Shown: piece by piece, positions 49,204 to 57,546 of the stretch
Numbering within the stretch: position 1 is the stretch's first letter
Layout of the letters: each line of letters opens with the position of its first letter
Assembly: GCA_025462885.1 (NCBI GenBank)
Contig: JAOAPN010000002.1
Coordinates: 434,001-498,000, forward strand
Origin: Acidobacteriaceae bacterium
GTDB lineage: Bacteria; Acidobacteriota; Terriglobia; Terriglobales; Acidobacteriaceae
DNA length: 64,000 nt
Reading direction: 5' to 3'
Program-made: the position numbers and the translations under genes
Notes under the pieces: model-generated
The model's input: only the letters and a program-made list of their open reading frames with translations
What the model was told of the DNA's origin: nothing
Database searches by the model: none

Positions 49204-50538
49204 ATGGCAAAGAAGCAGACAACAAAATCAGTTTCCGCAAGCAAGAAGTCCTCCGCGCGCAAGGGCTTGGCTCCCGTAGTCAACGTCGCGCTGCTCGGCT
49301 TCGGTACGGTCGGCAGTTCGGTCGCAACCGTGCTTGCCGCATCGAAGTTTCCTGGTATCCAGCTCACTCATATCTTCAACCGCGACGTCGAGCGCAAGCG
49401 TACGTCAGCGGCTGCGAAGCGCGTCCCTGCCGCGGTCGTCTGGACCGAAGACATCAACGTCATCCTGAAATCGAACGTCGATGTTGTGATCGAGTTGATG
49501 GGCGGCCTCAATCCCATCGAAGGCTGGTTGCGGAAGGCGATCGTCTCCGGCAAGTCTGTGGTCACTGCGAATAAGCAGCTCATCGCCTATCGCGGCGCGA
49601 CGCTGGCAAAACTCGCTGCGAAGCATGACGTTCATCTGGTGCATGGAGCGGCCGTCGCCGGTGGTGTTCCGGTGATTCCTGGCATGCTGCAGGGGCTCGG
49701 CGGCGACCAGGTTACGCGGTTGAGCGGCATCGTCAACGGCACCTGCAACTACATCCTCAGCCGCATGGAGACGGGTGCCGACTACGCTACGGTTCTTGCG
49801 GATGCGCAGCAATTGGGCTATGCCGAGGCGGACCCCTCTGCCGACGTCGATGGCTACGATGCACGCGCCAAGCTCTGTATCCTCTCCCGCATCGCCATGC
49901 ACGCGGAGCTTGACCCGGACGCGGTCGCGACGCAAAGCATTTCAACCGTCGAGGCTGTGGACTTTTCTTATGCCAAGGAGCTCAACTGCACCATTCGCCA
50001 GGTCTCGCGGGCGCAGCTTGAGGGGACCACGGTTCATGCTCGTGTCGCGCCGATGCTGGTTCCCATGGCCTCGCCCATTGCGTGGTCGCACGGGACGCAG
50101 AATATGGTAGTGGTCAGCGGCCGTTTCGGTGGCGATGTAGTCTTCTCCGGCCATGGAGCAGGCGGTGAGCCGACGGCTGTTGCGGTCGTCTCCGACCTGC
50201 TGGCTGTGGCGCAGGGCTGCAAGTCGGTCCAGCTCCCGGTACGGAAGCGTAAAGTCACCGGTGAATTTCTGGCACCGCACTACCTGCGTTTCGTCGTGGA
50301 CGATAAGCCCGGCATAGTGTCTGCGATCGCAGGCGCGTTGGCCAAGGTGGGGGCCAATATCGACTCCATCCTGCAGCGCCCCGGTTATCCGAAGCACCGC
50401 CTGCCCTTTGTCGTCACCACCGAGCCGTGCCTTACCTCCGTGATCGAGAAGGCACTTCATTCGCTGGCCAAGATGGATTGCATGCTTGAGCGGCCGCTTT
50501 GCCTCCAGATGCTGCAGATCGAAGACAAGCCTGAGTAA
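49204..50538 (+). CDS. hom: Homoserine dehydrogenase
   Basis: The product is 444 residues from ATG 49204. After a lysine/serine-rich leader, the NAD(P) loop is VALLGFGTVGSSVATVLA. Catalytic-domain motifs are GGLNPIEGWLRKAIVSGKSV, VTANKQLIA, IVNGTCNYILSRM and GYAEADPSADVDGYDARAKL. A C-terminal ACT domain (YLRFVVDDKPGIVSAIAGAL, about 355-430) suggests feedback control by threonine or a related amino acid. It reduces aspartate semialdehyde to homoserine. The four-base gap to guaD makes co-transcription likely, with no evident metabolic link. Confidence 0.95.
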   Translation: MAKKQTTKSVSASKKSSARKGLAPVVNVALLGFGTVGSSVATVLAASKFPGIQLTHIFNRDVERKRTSAAAKRVPAAVVWTEDINVILKSNVDVVIELMGGLNPIEGWLRKAIVSGKSVVTANKQLIAYRGATLAKLAAKHDVHLVHGAAVAGGVPVIPGMLQGLGGDQVTRLSGIVNGTCNYILSRMETGADYATVLADAQQLGYAEADPSADVDGYDARAKLCILSRIAMHAELDPDAVATQSISTVEAVDFSYAKELNCTIRQVSRAQLEGTTVHARVAPMLVPMASPIAWSHGTQNMVVVSGRFGGDVVFSGHGAGGEPTAVAVVSDLLAVAQGCKSVQLPVRKRKVTGEFLAPHYLRFVVDDKPGIVSAIAGALAKVGANIDSILQRPGYPKHRLPFVVTTEPCLTSVIEKALHSLAKMDCMLERPLCLQMLQIEDKPE

Positions 50539-50580
50539 GAGTAGTTTGAGGGCGGACTTCTATTGCTATAGAGTCGACTC

Positions 50581-50641
50581 TCTTACGCGAAGCGTCCAAT
50601 ACCCTACGAAGTAGCGCCTGCCCGGCGTCAGGGCGCGTTGG
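50581..50641 (-). repeat. Dispersed 60-bp palindromic repeat, copy C
   Basis: Inverted relative to copies A and B. On the minus strand it reads GCGCCCTGACGCCGGGC, then CTACTTCGTAG and GGACGCTTCGCGTAAG. It lies just after hom. Confidence 0.85.
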
Positions 50642-50688
50642 CACTTACCGCCCTTCAGCCATATACCTCCATAGGAGTTTCAGCCGCA

Positions 50689-50732
50689 GAAAAGCCCGGC
50701 AGCCAGCGATACATCCGCCAGCTACCGGGCTT
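50689..50732 (-). terminator. Intrinsic terminator of the cysteine operon
   Basis: On the minus strand, AAGCCCGG and CCGGGCTT arms (with adjoining GC pairs and one mismatch) form a stem followed by TTTTCT. It begins 15 bp past the stop of the moeZ-like gene. Confidence 0.75.
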
Positions 50733-50746
50733 GGTTTGTTTCGTAC

Positions 50747-51967
50747 TTAGTACTTCGGCATGCTTGGATCGATTCTCTCGGCCCACGCCAGGATTCCGCC
50801 GGCGAGGTTGGAGACGTTCGTGAAGCCGGCTTCCTTGAGGACGAGAGCTGCTTTCTGGCTGCGTGCGCCGGAGCGGCAGTGCACGATGACCTCATCGTTC
50901 TTATGCTCAACCAGTTCCGCAATACGCTGCGCCAGAGAACCCACCGGGATTAAGGGGGCTCCGAGGTTGGCGATGGGATACTCGTGCGGTTCGCGTACGT
51001 CGAGGACGAATACATCTTCCTCGACGTCGAGCTTTCTCTTCAGATCTTCAACCGTAATCTGAGGAATGCCATCGACGACTGCAGCGTCTGCAACGGCCTT
51101 ATTCTGCGCGACCTCGAGCGGCCCGGCTTCCTTCGGCTTTTCGATTCCGCAGAACTGGTCGTAGTCGATGAGTTCCGTCACCGTGGGATGCGTGCCGCAG
51201 ACCGGGCAGTCCGGGTTCTTCCGCAGCTTCAGGGTGCGGAAGCCCATGCCGAGCGCATCGACCAGTAGCAGACGGCCGACAAGCGGCTCGCCGATGCCGA
51301 GGATCATCTTGATGACCTCGGTGGCCTGGATCACGCCGACGAGGCCCGGCAGGATGCCCAGCACGCCGCCTTCCGCGCAGGAGGGAACGAGGCCCGGCGG
51401 TGGCGGCTCGGGGTACAGGCAGCGATAGCAGGGGCCTTCCTTGGTGGCAAAGACGCTGGCCTGACCTTCAAAGCGGAAGATCGAGCCATAGGCGTTCGGT
51501 TTACCGCTCAGCACGCAGGCATCATTGACGAGGTAGCGCGTCTGGAAGTTGTCGGTGCCGTCCGCGATGATGTCGTAGTCCTTGAAGATCTCCATCGCAT
51601 TGGCGCTGGTCAGCATCGTGTTGTGTTTCACGACGTTCATGTAAGGGTTCAGGCCCTTCAACATGATCTCCGCCGAGTCGACCTTCAGCTTGCCGACGGT
51701 CGCGGTGGAGTGGATGATCTGCCGCTGCAGATTGCTTGCATCGACGGTGTCGAAGTCCACCAGGCCAAGCGTTCCGACGCCGGCGGCTGCGAGGTAAAGG
51801 GCCAGGGGAGCGCCGAGTCCGCCAGTACCGACGCAAAGGACTTTGGCAGCCTTCAACTTCTGCTGCCCTTCCATGCCCACCTCGGGCAGAATCAGGTGCC
51901 GCGAGTAGCGGGCGATCTCATCGTTGGAAAGTTTGGGAAGCGTTACTTCTTCAGTTGCGGTTGCCAT
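50747..51967 (-). CDS. moeZ: MoeB/ThiF-type adenylyltransferase with rhodanese domain (MoeZ-like)
   Basis: The product is 406 residues. The E1-like domain (1 to about 260) has VLCVGTGGLGAPLALYLAAA, the DFDTVDASNLQRQIIH segment, ADGTDNFQTRYLVND, and two zinc CxxC pairs (CYRC and CPVC). The C-terminal rhodanese domain has the active-site loop VIVHCRSGARSQKAAL. It adenylates the C-terminal glycine of a small sulfur carrier and transfers sulfur to give a thiocarboxylate. It lies downstream of the CysO-like, JAMM and CysM-like genes, as in mycobacterial-type cysteine synthesis. Confidence 0.92.
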   Translation of the reverse strand: MATATEEVTLPKLSNDEIARYSRHLILPEVGMEGQQKLKAAKVLCVGTGGLGAPLALYLAAAGVGTLGLVDFDTVDASNLQRQIIHSTATVGKLKVDSAEIMLKGLNPYMNVVKHNTMLTSANAMEIFKDYDIIADGTDNFQTRYLVNDACVLSGKPNAYGSIFRFEGQASVFATKEGPCYRCLYPEPPPPGLVPSCAEGGVLGILPGLVGVIQATEVIKMILGIGEPLVGRLLLVDALGMGFRTLKLRKNPDCPVCGTHPTVTELIDYDQFCGIEKPKEAGPLEVAQNKAVADAAVVDGIPQITVEDLKRKLDVEEDVFVLDVREPHEYPIANLGAPLIPVGSLAQRIAELVEHKNDEVIVHCRSGARSQKAALVLKEAGFTNVSNLAGGILAWAERIDPSMPKY

Positions 51968-52059
51968 ACATCCTATCCTTCGCCCGCGTTCGCGCAGGCT
52001 GCGTTCTGTTGGTTCTGTTGAACGTCAAAATTTTGTATCGAAATGCGTTACAGAAGAAA

Positions 52060-52356
52060 CTATGAAGCTATCAAGCTAGCGACACAACCACCGGCGATCG
52101 AGGGGATAATGGTCAGCTCGTCGCTATCCTGTACGGGGGAATCTTCCTTGGCAGGGAGGTAGCGGATGTCGTCCTCGTTGAGGTAGAGGTTGACGAACGA
52201 ACGCAGCTTGCCTTCGGGGGTGAAGAGATTCGGTTTGAGCTCTGGGAAGCTTGTTGTGAGCTGCTCCAAAGCGCCGCTCACCGTGGTTCCGGAGACGGTA
52301 ACGGTCTCCTGTCCGGCGGTATAGGTGCGCAATGGCGTAGGAATGTGAATCTTCAT
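52060..52356 (-). CDS. ThiS/MoaD-family sulfur carrier (CysO-like) with C-terminal tail
   Basis: The product is 98 residues from ATG 52356, overlapping the JAMM gene stop by four bases (ATGA). The beta-grasp fold is seen in HIPTPLRTYTAGQETVTVSG, LRSFVNLYLNEDDIRYL and DELTIIPSIAGG. Unlike mature ThiS/MoaD/CysO proteins, the Gly89-Gly90 pair is followed by eight residues (CVASLIAS) before the stop. The tail would have to be removed before adenylation and thiocarboxylation. The adjacent JAMM protease is the obvious candidate. Confidence 0.9.
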   Translation of the reverse strand: MKIHIPTPLRTYTAGQETVTVSGTTVSGALEQLTTSFPELKPNLFTPEGKLRSFVNLYLNEDDIRYLPAKEDSPVQDSDELTIIPSIAGGCVASLIAS

Positions 52357-52826
52357 GCTTTGCTCTCCTGCAAACTTTCCTGGCTGGGGGCCATGGTGAT
52401 CTCGATGCTCTCGTCGTGGAACTTCTTGTTGTCCTCTTCCGTGCCGGTCAGCAGGAACGAATTGGTGATCTTGGCGTGGCCTTTTTCTACACTGGTGATC
52501 ACGTAAGAGCAGCCGAGCCAGTGAGCCTCGGCAAAGTCCGTCGGCGACCACTGCGCCGGATGGTCCGGGTGCGAGTGGTAGAAGCCGACGATATCCAGCC
52601 CCTGCGCGCGGGCCTGGCGTTGAATGCGAATCAGTTCAACCGGCGCAATGTTGTAGCGGTTGTGGGCGGAATCGGTACGAGTATTGCCGGCGCGCACCAG
52701 CGCCCGCACCTGGTTGCCGGACCCGGGCTCGCTTTTGCCTAGAAGCACGCCGCAGCACTCGTCCGGATAGGTCTCCTGCCCGTGGGCACGCAGCGCCTCG
52801 TAATCGGCGTAATCAATCTTCAGCAC
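52353..52826 (-). CDS. mec: JAMM/MPN+ metalloprotease (Mec-like)
   Basis: The product is 157 residues, start GTG 52826 immediately after the cysteine synthase stop. The JAMM zinc site is complete: Glu23 in PDECCGVLLG, His84 and His86 in FYHSHPDHP, Ser94 and Asp97 in WSPTD. In the CysO pathway, Mec cuts cysteine from the CysO-cysteine adduct; in related systems a JAMM enzyme trims the carrier's C-terminal tail. Here it may do both. Overlap with the carrier gene indicates coupled translation. Confidence 0.93.
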   Translation of the reverse strand: MLKIDYADYEALRAHGQETYPDECCGVLLGKSEPGSGNQVRALVRAGNTRTDSAHNRYNIAPVELIRIQRQARAQGLDIVGFYHSHPDHPAQWSPTDFAEAHWLGCSYVITSVEKGHAKITNSFLLTGTEEDNKKFHDESIEITMAPSQESLQESKA

Positions 52827-53807
52827 TTAGTCCTCCCGCCAGAAGCGTTCGCTCATATATTTGTCCGCGCCGTCGCAGAGGATGGTGACGATCACAGCTT
52901 CGCGACCCTGCGTTGCTTCAGCCTCTCCCACCTGCAGGGCCGCCGCAGTGGCCGCAGCGGCTGACACTCCGACCAGCAGACCCTGGGTACGGCCCAGCGA
53001 CTTCGCCATTACGTAGGCCCGCTCGGTTGCCATCTCAATGTTCTGGTCGGCGAGGTTTGGATCGTAGATCTTCGGCACGATTGCCGTCGCCATGTGCTTC
53101 AGACCTTCCAGCCCGTTGAAGGGGGAATCGGGCTGCATGGAGATGCACTTGATGTTGGGGTTCAGCTCCTTCAGGCGACGGGTTGTTCCCATGAAGGTTC
53201 CGCTGGTTCCAAGGGCCGCGACGAAGTGCGTTACCTGTCCCTCGGTCTGCTCCCAGATCTCATTGCCGGTGGTCCGGTAGTGGGCCTTCCAGTTTTCGTC
53301 GTTGCCGTACTGATCGGCGTAGTAGTACTTCTCCGGCTCGCTCGCAATCATCTCGCGGGCCTTGCGAATCGCTCCATCGGAGCCGTCTGCCGGATTCGTC
53401 CAGATCACGTTGGCGCCATAGGCCCCCAGGTAGCGCTTGCGCTCCTCGGAGACGTTCGATGGCATACACAGCGTCACCGGGAAGCCCAGCGCGGCCCCCA
53501 GCATGGCGTAGGCGATGCCGGTGTTTCCACTGGTCGCGTCGAGCAGGGCCTGACCGTTCTGCAGGAAGCCGCGCCGCTGCGCGTCCAGCACAATCGAGGA
53601 GGCGGCACGGTCCTTCACGGAGCCGCCCGGGTTCGTCCACTCGGCCTTGCCGAAGATGTGGATCCCGGGGAGGTGTTCCGTCAGTTTCTCCATCCGCACC
53701 AGCGGCGTGTTGCCGATACGTTCCAGGATGGTGGTTCCCAGGGTGGAAGTGGGTGCGATCGTTGCTGTGCCCATTCTTGTGCTCATAGCCGTGCCCGTTG
53801 CTGTCAT
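52827..53807 (-). CDS. cysM: Cysteine synthase (CysM/CysK family)
   Basis: The product is 326 residues from 53807; later in-frame ATGs would remove the low-complexity leader rich in Thr and Met. The catalytic domain begins ILERIGNTPLVRMEKL. The PLP lysine is in NPGGSVKDRAASSIV, the substrate loop is TSGNTGIAYAM, and the phosphate-binding glycines are in AALGTSGTFMGTTRRL. It uses PLP to join O-acetyl- or O-phosphoserine with sulfide or a thiocarboxylated carrier. The adjacent mec, carrier and moeZ genes favour the carrier-dependent reaction. Confidence 0.92.
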   Translation of the reverse strand: MTATGTAMSTRMGTATIAPTSTLGTTILERIGNTPLVRMEKLTEHLPGIHIFGKAEWTNPGGSVKDRAASSIVLDAQRRGFLQNGQALLDATSGNTGIAYAMLGAALGFPVTLCMPSNVSEERKRYLGAYGANVIWTNPADGSDGAIRKAREMIASEPEKYYYADQYGNDENWKAHYRTTGNEIWEQTEGQVTHFVAALGTSGTFMGTTRRLKELNPNIKCISMQPDSPFNGLEGLKHMATAIVPKIYDPNLADQNIEMATERAYVMAKSLGRTQGLLVGVSAAAATAAALQVGEAEATQGREAVIVTILCDGADKYMSERFWRED

Positions 53808-53893
53808 TGTTGTCCGAATATCTCCGTCATCTTCCGCTGCCTAATGTTTGAAGCAGGACTGCGGATGTGCGACAGTTAAACCGAGTCTAAATT

Positions 53894-54307
53894 ATGGCAA
53901 AGAACGTAGCATCACGCAGCTTCAACGACGTCCTCTCCATGCTTGGCAGCCAACGATTCGATGTTGCTCCAGCCCAGGAGGGTGCAAAGCGCACCCCCAA
54001 CGCCTTTCAGGTCCGCAAATACGGCTGTGCGGCAGAGATTGCCGCTGGCACCGACGGCTCCGTCCAGGTGCTGGCCCGTCCCGGCTGGCTTTTGGGGGGC
54101 GAGATCTCCCGCCTTCTCGACCGGGGTTACCAGAAGTTCCTCAAGACCAGCAAGTTGGAGATTCCGGCGACCGCTGACCACCTCCGCGCCATCCACGAGT
54201 TCAGCGAAGAACTGAAGGAAGCAGCCGGATCGACCAGCCTCTACAACGAATCGCTCGGCACCACCAGCGACGTGTATGAGTACGACAGGGTCAAGGGACG
54301 CGAATAG
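53894..54307 (+). CDS. Conserved hypothetical protein
   Basis: The product is 137 residues, start ATG 53894. It has an alpha/beta pattern: SRSFNDVLSMLGSQRFDVAP, a beta hairpin VQVLARPGWLLGGEISRLLD, and a C-terminal helical region LRAIHEFSEELKEAAG. No signal peptide or known motif is visible. Codon use is like the neighbours. It lies between the divergent cysM gene and the converging GDSL gene and is apparently monocistronic. Confidence 0.65.
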   Translation: MAKNVASRSFNDVLSMLGSQRFDVAPAQEGAKRTPNAFQVRKYGCAAEIAAGTDGSVQVLARPGWLLGGEISRLLDRGYQKFLKTSKLEIPATADHLRAIHEFSEELKEAAGSTSLYNESLGTTSDVYEYDRVKGRE

Positions 54308-54320
54308 CAGGGAATTGCGG

Positions 54321-55172
54321 CTACTTCGCGGAAGCTCCTGTAATTTCAGCGAATAGCTTGTCCCCTACGGCCTTGTGGGTTGCGGTTGACGGATGCGACG
54401 CGTGGTAGAAGTAGTACTTCTCCGGCGTCGCACAGGGCGGTGTCGTGTCTCCGAAGATCTCGCGGCCGGAGCAGGCGTCCGTCGTATTGGTCAGGCCATA
54501 GTCGGCAGGATGCTTCAATACCTCGTCGTAAAACATCCCCCAGCGGCTCAACTGGATGTCCGCGCCTTTCAGCTCTGGCGTCAACTCGTCGGGAATCTTC
54601 TCCAGCGACGGGTTGATCCGTCTCCCGGTCACTCCAAAGCCGGGAATCTCGGTGGTGAGCAGGGCCACCAGAAAATGCCGTGCGCCCAGCGCATACAGCT
54701 TGCGGATTTCGTTTTTCTCGTTGGCTGCGGTCGTTCCGTCGGGCAGCCGGCCGTCATTGAGCCCTCCGCCTATAAAAAACAGCGTGGTGTCCGGATTAAA
54801 CCGGATCGCGTGGCTCTGCACCTGAGTGGCGAAGTCCTGCACCTGGTTCTGCATCCCGTAACCGAGAAGTGCCCCTTGCATGCGTCTGCCAGTGCCGCTG
54901 CCGGACTGGCCTCCACTCACCGCGTAGTCGAGGCTCTTGCCCCACACGTCCGGCGTATTCGAAGGCAGCAGCTTGAACCCGAGCCGGTCGGCCAGATAGG
55001 CGACCGCAGTGGGCCCATTGCCGTCCAGATAGCCCTCGCCGATGTCGGAGTAGCTATCGCCGAAGACGTACATCCGGTCGTACTTTGCCTTCGTAGTTGC
55101 TGGTGCCGCTGCCAACACGGGAACCACCCACAAGCCTGCGGCTAACACCACTCCAGTTATGAAACGTTTCAT
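54321..55172 (-). CDS. Secreted GDSL-type lipase/esterase
   Basis: The product is 283 residues from ATG 55172 with AAGGA. The signal peptide spans about 1-25 (FITGVVLAAGLWVVPVLAAA). SGNH blocks are all present: FGDSYSDIGEG (Ser), the Gly in SGGQSGSG, GGGLNDGR (Asn), and the C-terminal HPSTATHKA with the catalytic His (the aspartate may be served by the usual D-x-x-H position, here SxxTH-like). It is probably an extracellular or periplasmic esterase with unknown substrate. Confidence 0.85.
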   Translation of the reverse strand: MKRFITGVVLAAGLWVVPVLAAAPATTKAKYDRMYVFGDSYSDIGEGYLDGNGPTAVAYLADRLGFKLLPSNTPDVWGKSLDYAVSGGQSGSGTGRRMQGALLGYGMQNQVQDFATQVQSHAIRFNPDTTLFFIGGGLNDGRLPDGTTAANEKNEIRKLYALGARHFLVALLTTEIPGFGVTGRRINPSLEKIPDELTPELKGADIQLSRWGMFYDEVLKHPADYGLTNTTDACSGREIFGDTTPPCATPEKYYFYHASHPSTATHKAVGDKLFAEITGASAK

Positions 55173-55212
55173 CGAAAGATCCTTCCCCAAATGGCTCTAA
55201 TCAGGCTGGTTG

Positions 55213-56181
55213 TTACTTCAAGCGATTTTGTTCGCGTTGCAGTTCGCGATAGGCGTCGCTCTTGCCGATGCCACGGTCGCGCGCTACCCGCTTCAGCGCG
55301 TCTTTTTCGGCCAGTCCTTCGGACTTCACCAAAGCGGCGACCTCTGCGGCGATGCTCGACCGCGAACCTATGGCTGTCGCCTCAGCGGCTGCCGGAGCCA
55401 GCATCAAGACCATCTCGCCCCGCACCGTCCGCCGGGCCAGCGTTGCTCGCAGGTCTGACACCGTTCCGCGCAGGAACTCCTCGTGCAGCTTCGTCAGCTC
55501 CCGTGCGATCACCACTGGCTGCAGCACGCCGAACACGGTCTCCACGTCCGCCAGCGTGTCCTCGATGCGGTGCGGCGCTTCGTAAAAGACGTGTACTACT
55601 CCGCCTCGCGTCAATTGTTCGAGGGCTGTCTTGCGTGCCCCGCCCTTCGCGGGCAGAAAACCATGGAACGTAAAGCACTCCGTCGGCAGGCCACTGGCGA
55701 TCAGCCCGCTGATTGCCGCGTTGGCTCCGGGAATCGGGTACACCGGAACTCCGGCGGCGATCGCTGCGGCTGCAATTTGGCCGCCGGGGTCGGCGATTCC
55801 CGGGGTTCCTGCATCGCTGACGACTGCGATGCGGCCCCCTGCTTTCAGTTCGCCTGTCAACTCCTCGCTGCGAGAGCCTTCGTTGTGCATGTGGTAGCTG
55901 ACCGTAGGGGTCTTGATGCTGAAGTGGTTCAGCAGCTTCTGCGTCTGACGGGTATCTTCGCAGGCGATCCGGTCCACCGACCGCAACACCCGCAACGCCC
56001 GCAGCGTAATGTCTTCCAGATTTCCGATGGGAGTCGCCACCAGGTAAAGCCCCGGTGCTAGGAGTTTTTTTGAGCTTGCCAGCAGAAGATCCGTTACTTC
56101 AGCCTGATCGAAAGAGGGCTGTTCGGATTCCTCTTCTTCAAAGTCAGCGTCGTCAGGAGGAAAGCCAGTATCAGCGCCCAT
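55213..56181 (-). CDS. rsmI: 16S rRNA (cytidine1402-2'-O)-methyltransferase
   Basis: The product is 322 residues, start ATG 56181. After about 40 acidic residues not typical of the family, the SAM-dependent tetrapyrrole-methylase fold begins LYLVATPIGNLEDITLRALR. Motifs are DRIACEDTRQTQKLLNHF, VVSDAGTPGIADPGG, IPGANAAISGLIASG and GFLPAKGGARK. It 2'-O-methylates C1402 of 16S rRNA. The acidic N-terminal extension is the odd part. It starts two bases after the M50-like gene's stop, so they are probably co-transcribed. Confidence 0.95.
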   Translation of the reverse strand: MGADTGFPPDDADFEEEESEQPSFDQAEVTDLLLASSKKLLAPGLYLVATPIGNLEDITLRALRVLRSVDRIACEDTRQTQKLLNHFSIKTPTVSYHMHNEGSRSEELTGELKAGGRIAVVSDAGTPGIADPGGQIAAAAIAAGVPVYPIPGANAAISGLIASGLPTECFTFHGFLPAKGGARKTALEQLTRGGVVHVFYEAPHRIEDTLADVETVFGVLQPVVIARELTKLHEEFLRGTVSDLRATLARRTVRGEMVLMLAPAAAEATAIGSRSSIAAEVAALVKSEGLAEKDALKRVARDRGIGKSDAYRELQREQNRLK

Positions 56182-56183
56182 CG

Positions 56184-57326
56184 TTATCCATCGTTCCTGT
56201 TCGATTCTGATTCCGATGCGGCGCGCTCTTTCATTCTGCGACTCTGGTTCAGCATCGTCATCGAATGTGCGAGGTTCTGCGGAGTGATAATTCCGACGAT
56301 CCGATCGCCTTCCAGCACCGGCACCAACTGCGCGCCTTGCCCTGCCACCAGCCGCTTCAATGTCTTGACCAGCGAGTCATTCGGCTGTGCTGTTTGGAAC
56401 GACCGCGTCATCACGCCCTGTACGTAGCCGTTTCCGCCTGACTGCAGCGCTTCGACGATTCCCTGGCGTGACACGGCACCCACCAGATTTGCGCCACGCA
56501 CGACCGGGAAGACGTCCTGGAGAGAATGAATCGAATGCTGCAGCGCATCCTCCAGCGTGGCAGAGGCGGAGAGCGTCGTGAACTCCATCAGCATCACGTC
56601 CCGCATCCGGACCGCGTCTACATCGGTCTGCAGCAGCAGACCCTGGTCTTCCATCCGAGCGCCGATCAATACGAAGACGCCCATCATCAGGAGCCACATA
56701 TTCGGGAGCAGAATTCCTGCGACGATCAACCCCAGCGAAACCACCTGTCCGACTCCGGCGGCAGTCTTCAGGCCCTTGGCACCGCCATGCGACTTGGCAA
56801 ACGCGCCGCGAAACACCCGTCCGCCGTCCAGAGGAGCGGCGGGCAGCAGGTTTATAACGCCAAGCAGCAGGTTGACCCACACCGCAGCCCGCAGCAGGTG
56901 CGTCGGCGTGATCCATGGTCGTTCAAACAGGCTGACCTGGGGTGCAATCACCAGCACCATCGCTCCCAGCAGCAGGCCGAAGCCGAGGTTTGCAATCGGG
57001 CCGATGACGGCCATGCGCTTCTGCATCTCCGGGGTTGCTGCGCGGTCGCTCGCCTCGGGCGAGGCATAGCTGGTCAGCCCGCCGATCGGCAGCAGCAGCA
57101 CGCTGCGAACGTCCAGGTCGTACCAGGCAGCGGCGATCGCTCGCGCTACCTCACGGACTGCGACTGCCAGAACCAGGAGCAGCCAAAGGCCGAAACCGCG
57201 CCCCACTGTCGCTCCGTCCACCGAGGCGAAGCTGACCGAAGCTCCCAGCAACAGCAGGAAGAAGGTGTGAATGCGCACATCCACGCCGAGATATCTGCCG
57301 ATAGGGAAAGACCAACCACGCATCAC
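56184..57326 (-). CDS. Site-2-protease-like membrane protein with CBS pair, zinc-ligand histidines missing
   Basis: The product is 380 residues. The fold matches M50 (FtsH-independent S2P) proteases with C-terminal CBS domains: membrane segments about 20-35, 47-68, 105-128, 148-162 and 190-215, then two CBS domains (about 240-360). The second metal motif is intact (Asp167 in APLDGGRVFRG). The zinc helix, normally HExxH, reads Arg58-Glu59-Val-Ala-Arg62. Both histidines are arginine with no frame disturbance, so proteolysis is unlikely. It may act as a regulatory pseudoprotease controlled by ligands of the CBS pair. Confidence 0.8.
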   Translation of the reverse strand: MMRGWSFPIGRYLGVDVRIHTFFLLLLGASVSFASVDGATVGRGFGLWLLLVLAVAVREVARAIAAAWYDLDVRSVLLLPIGGLTSYASPEASDRAATPEMQKRMAVIGPIANLGFGLLLGAMVLVIAPQVSLFERPWITPTHLLRAAVWVNLLLGVINLLPAAPLDGGRVFRGAFAKSHGGAKGLKTAAGVGQVVSLGLIVAGILLPNMWLLMMGVFVLIGARMEDQGLLLQTDVDAVRMRDVMLMEFTTLSASATLEDALQHSIHSLQDVFPVVRGANLVGAVSRQGIVEALQSGGNGYVQGVMTRSFQTAQPNDSLVKTLKRLVAGQGAQLVPVLEGDRIVGIITPQNLAHSMTMLNQSRRMKERAASESESNRNDG

Positions 57327-57546
57327 TCCATTGTATGCGCGGCCACTCTTTTATCCGAAAAGCGCTAAAGAGCGCCCTGCGCGGGCGGCGGTCATTTCAT
57401 GACGTGTATTGGGCTTTGCAGGGTGCTCCCGATGGTCGCAAGCAGGAGTCGATGCCGACCAACGAAGAGATTCGCCCCGCGCGCAGCGGGCCAGTCCGGC
57501 AGGACAGTTTCTCCAGCCTTTGCTTTCGCCTTGTTACGATAGACAG

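Noticed and set aside
48612-49367. N-terminal extension of the allantoinase frame
   Set aside because: It overlaps guaD on the opposite strand and adds non-family sequence; ATG 48611 gives the normal length.
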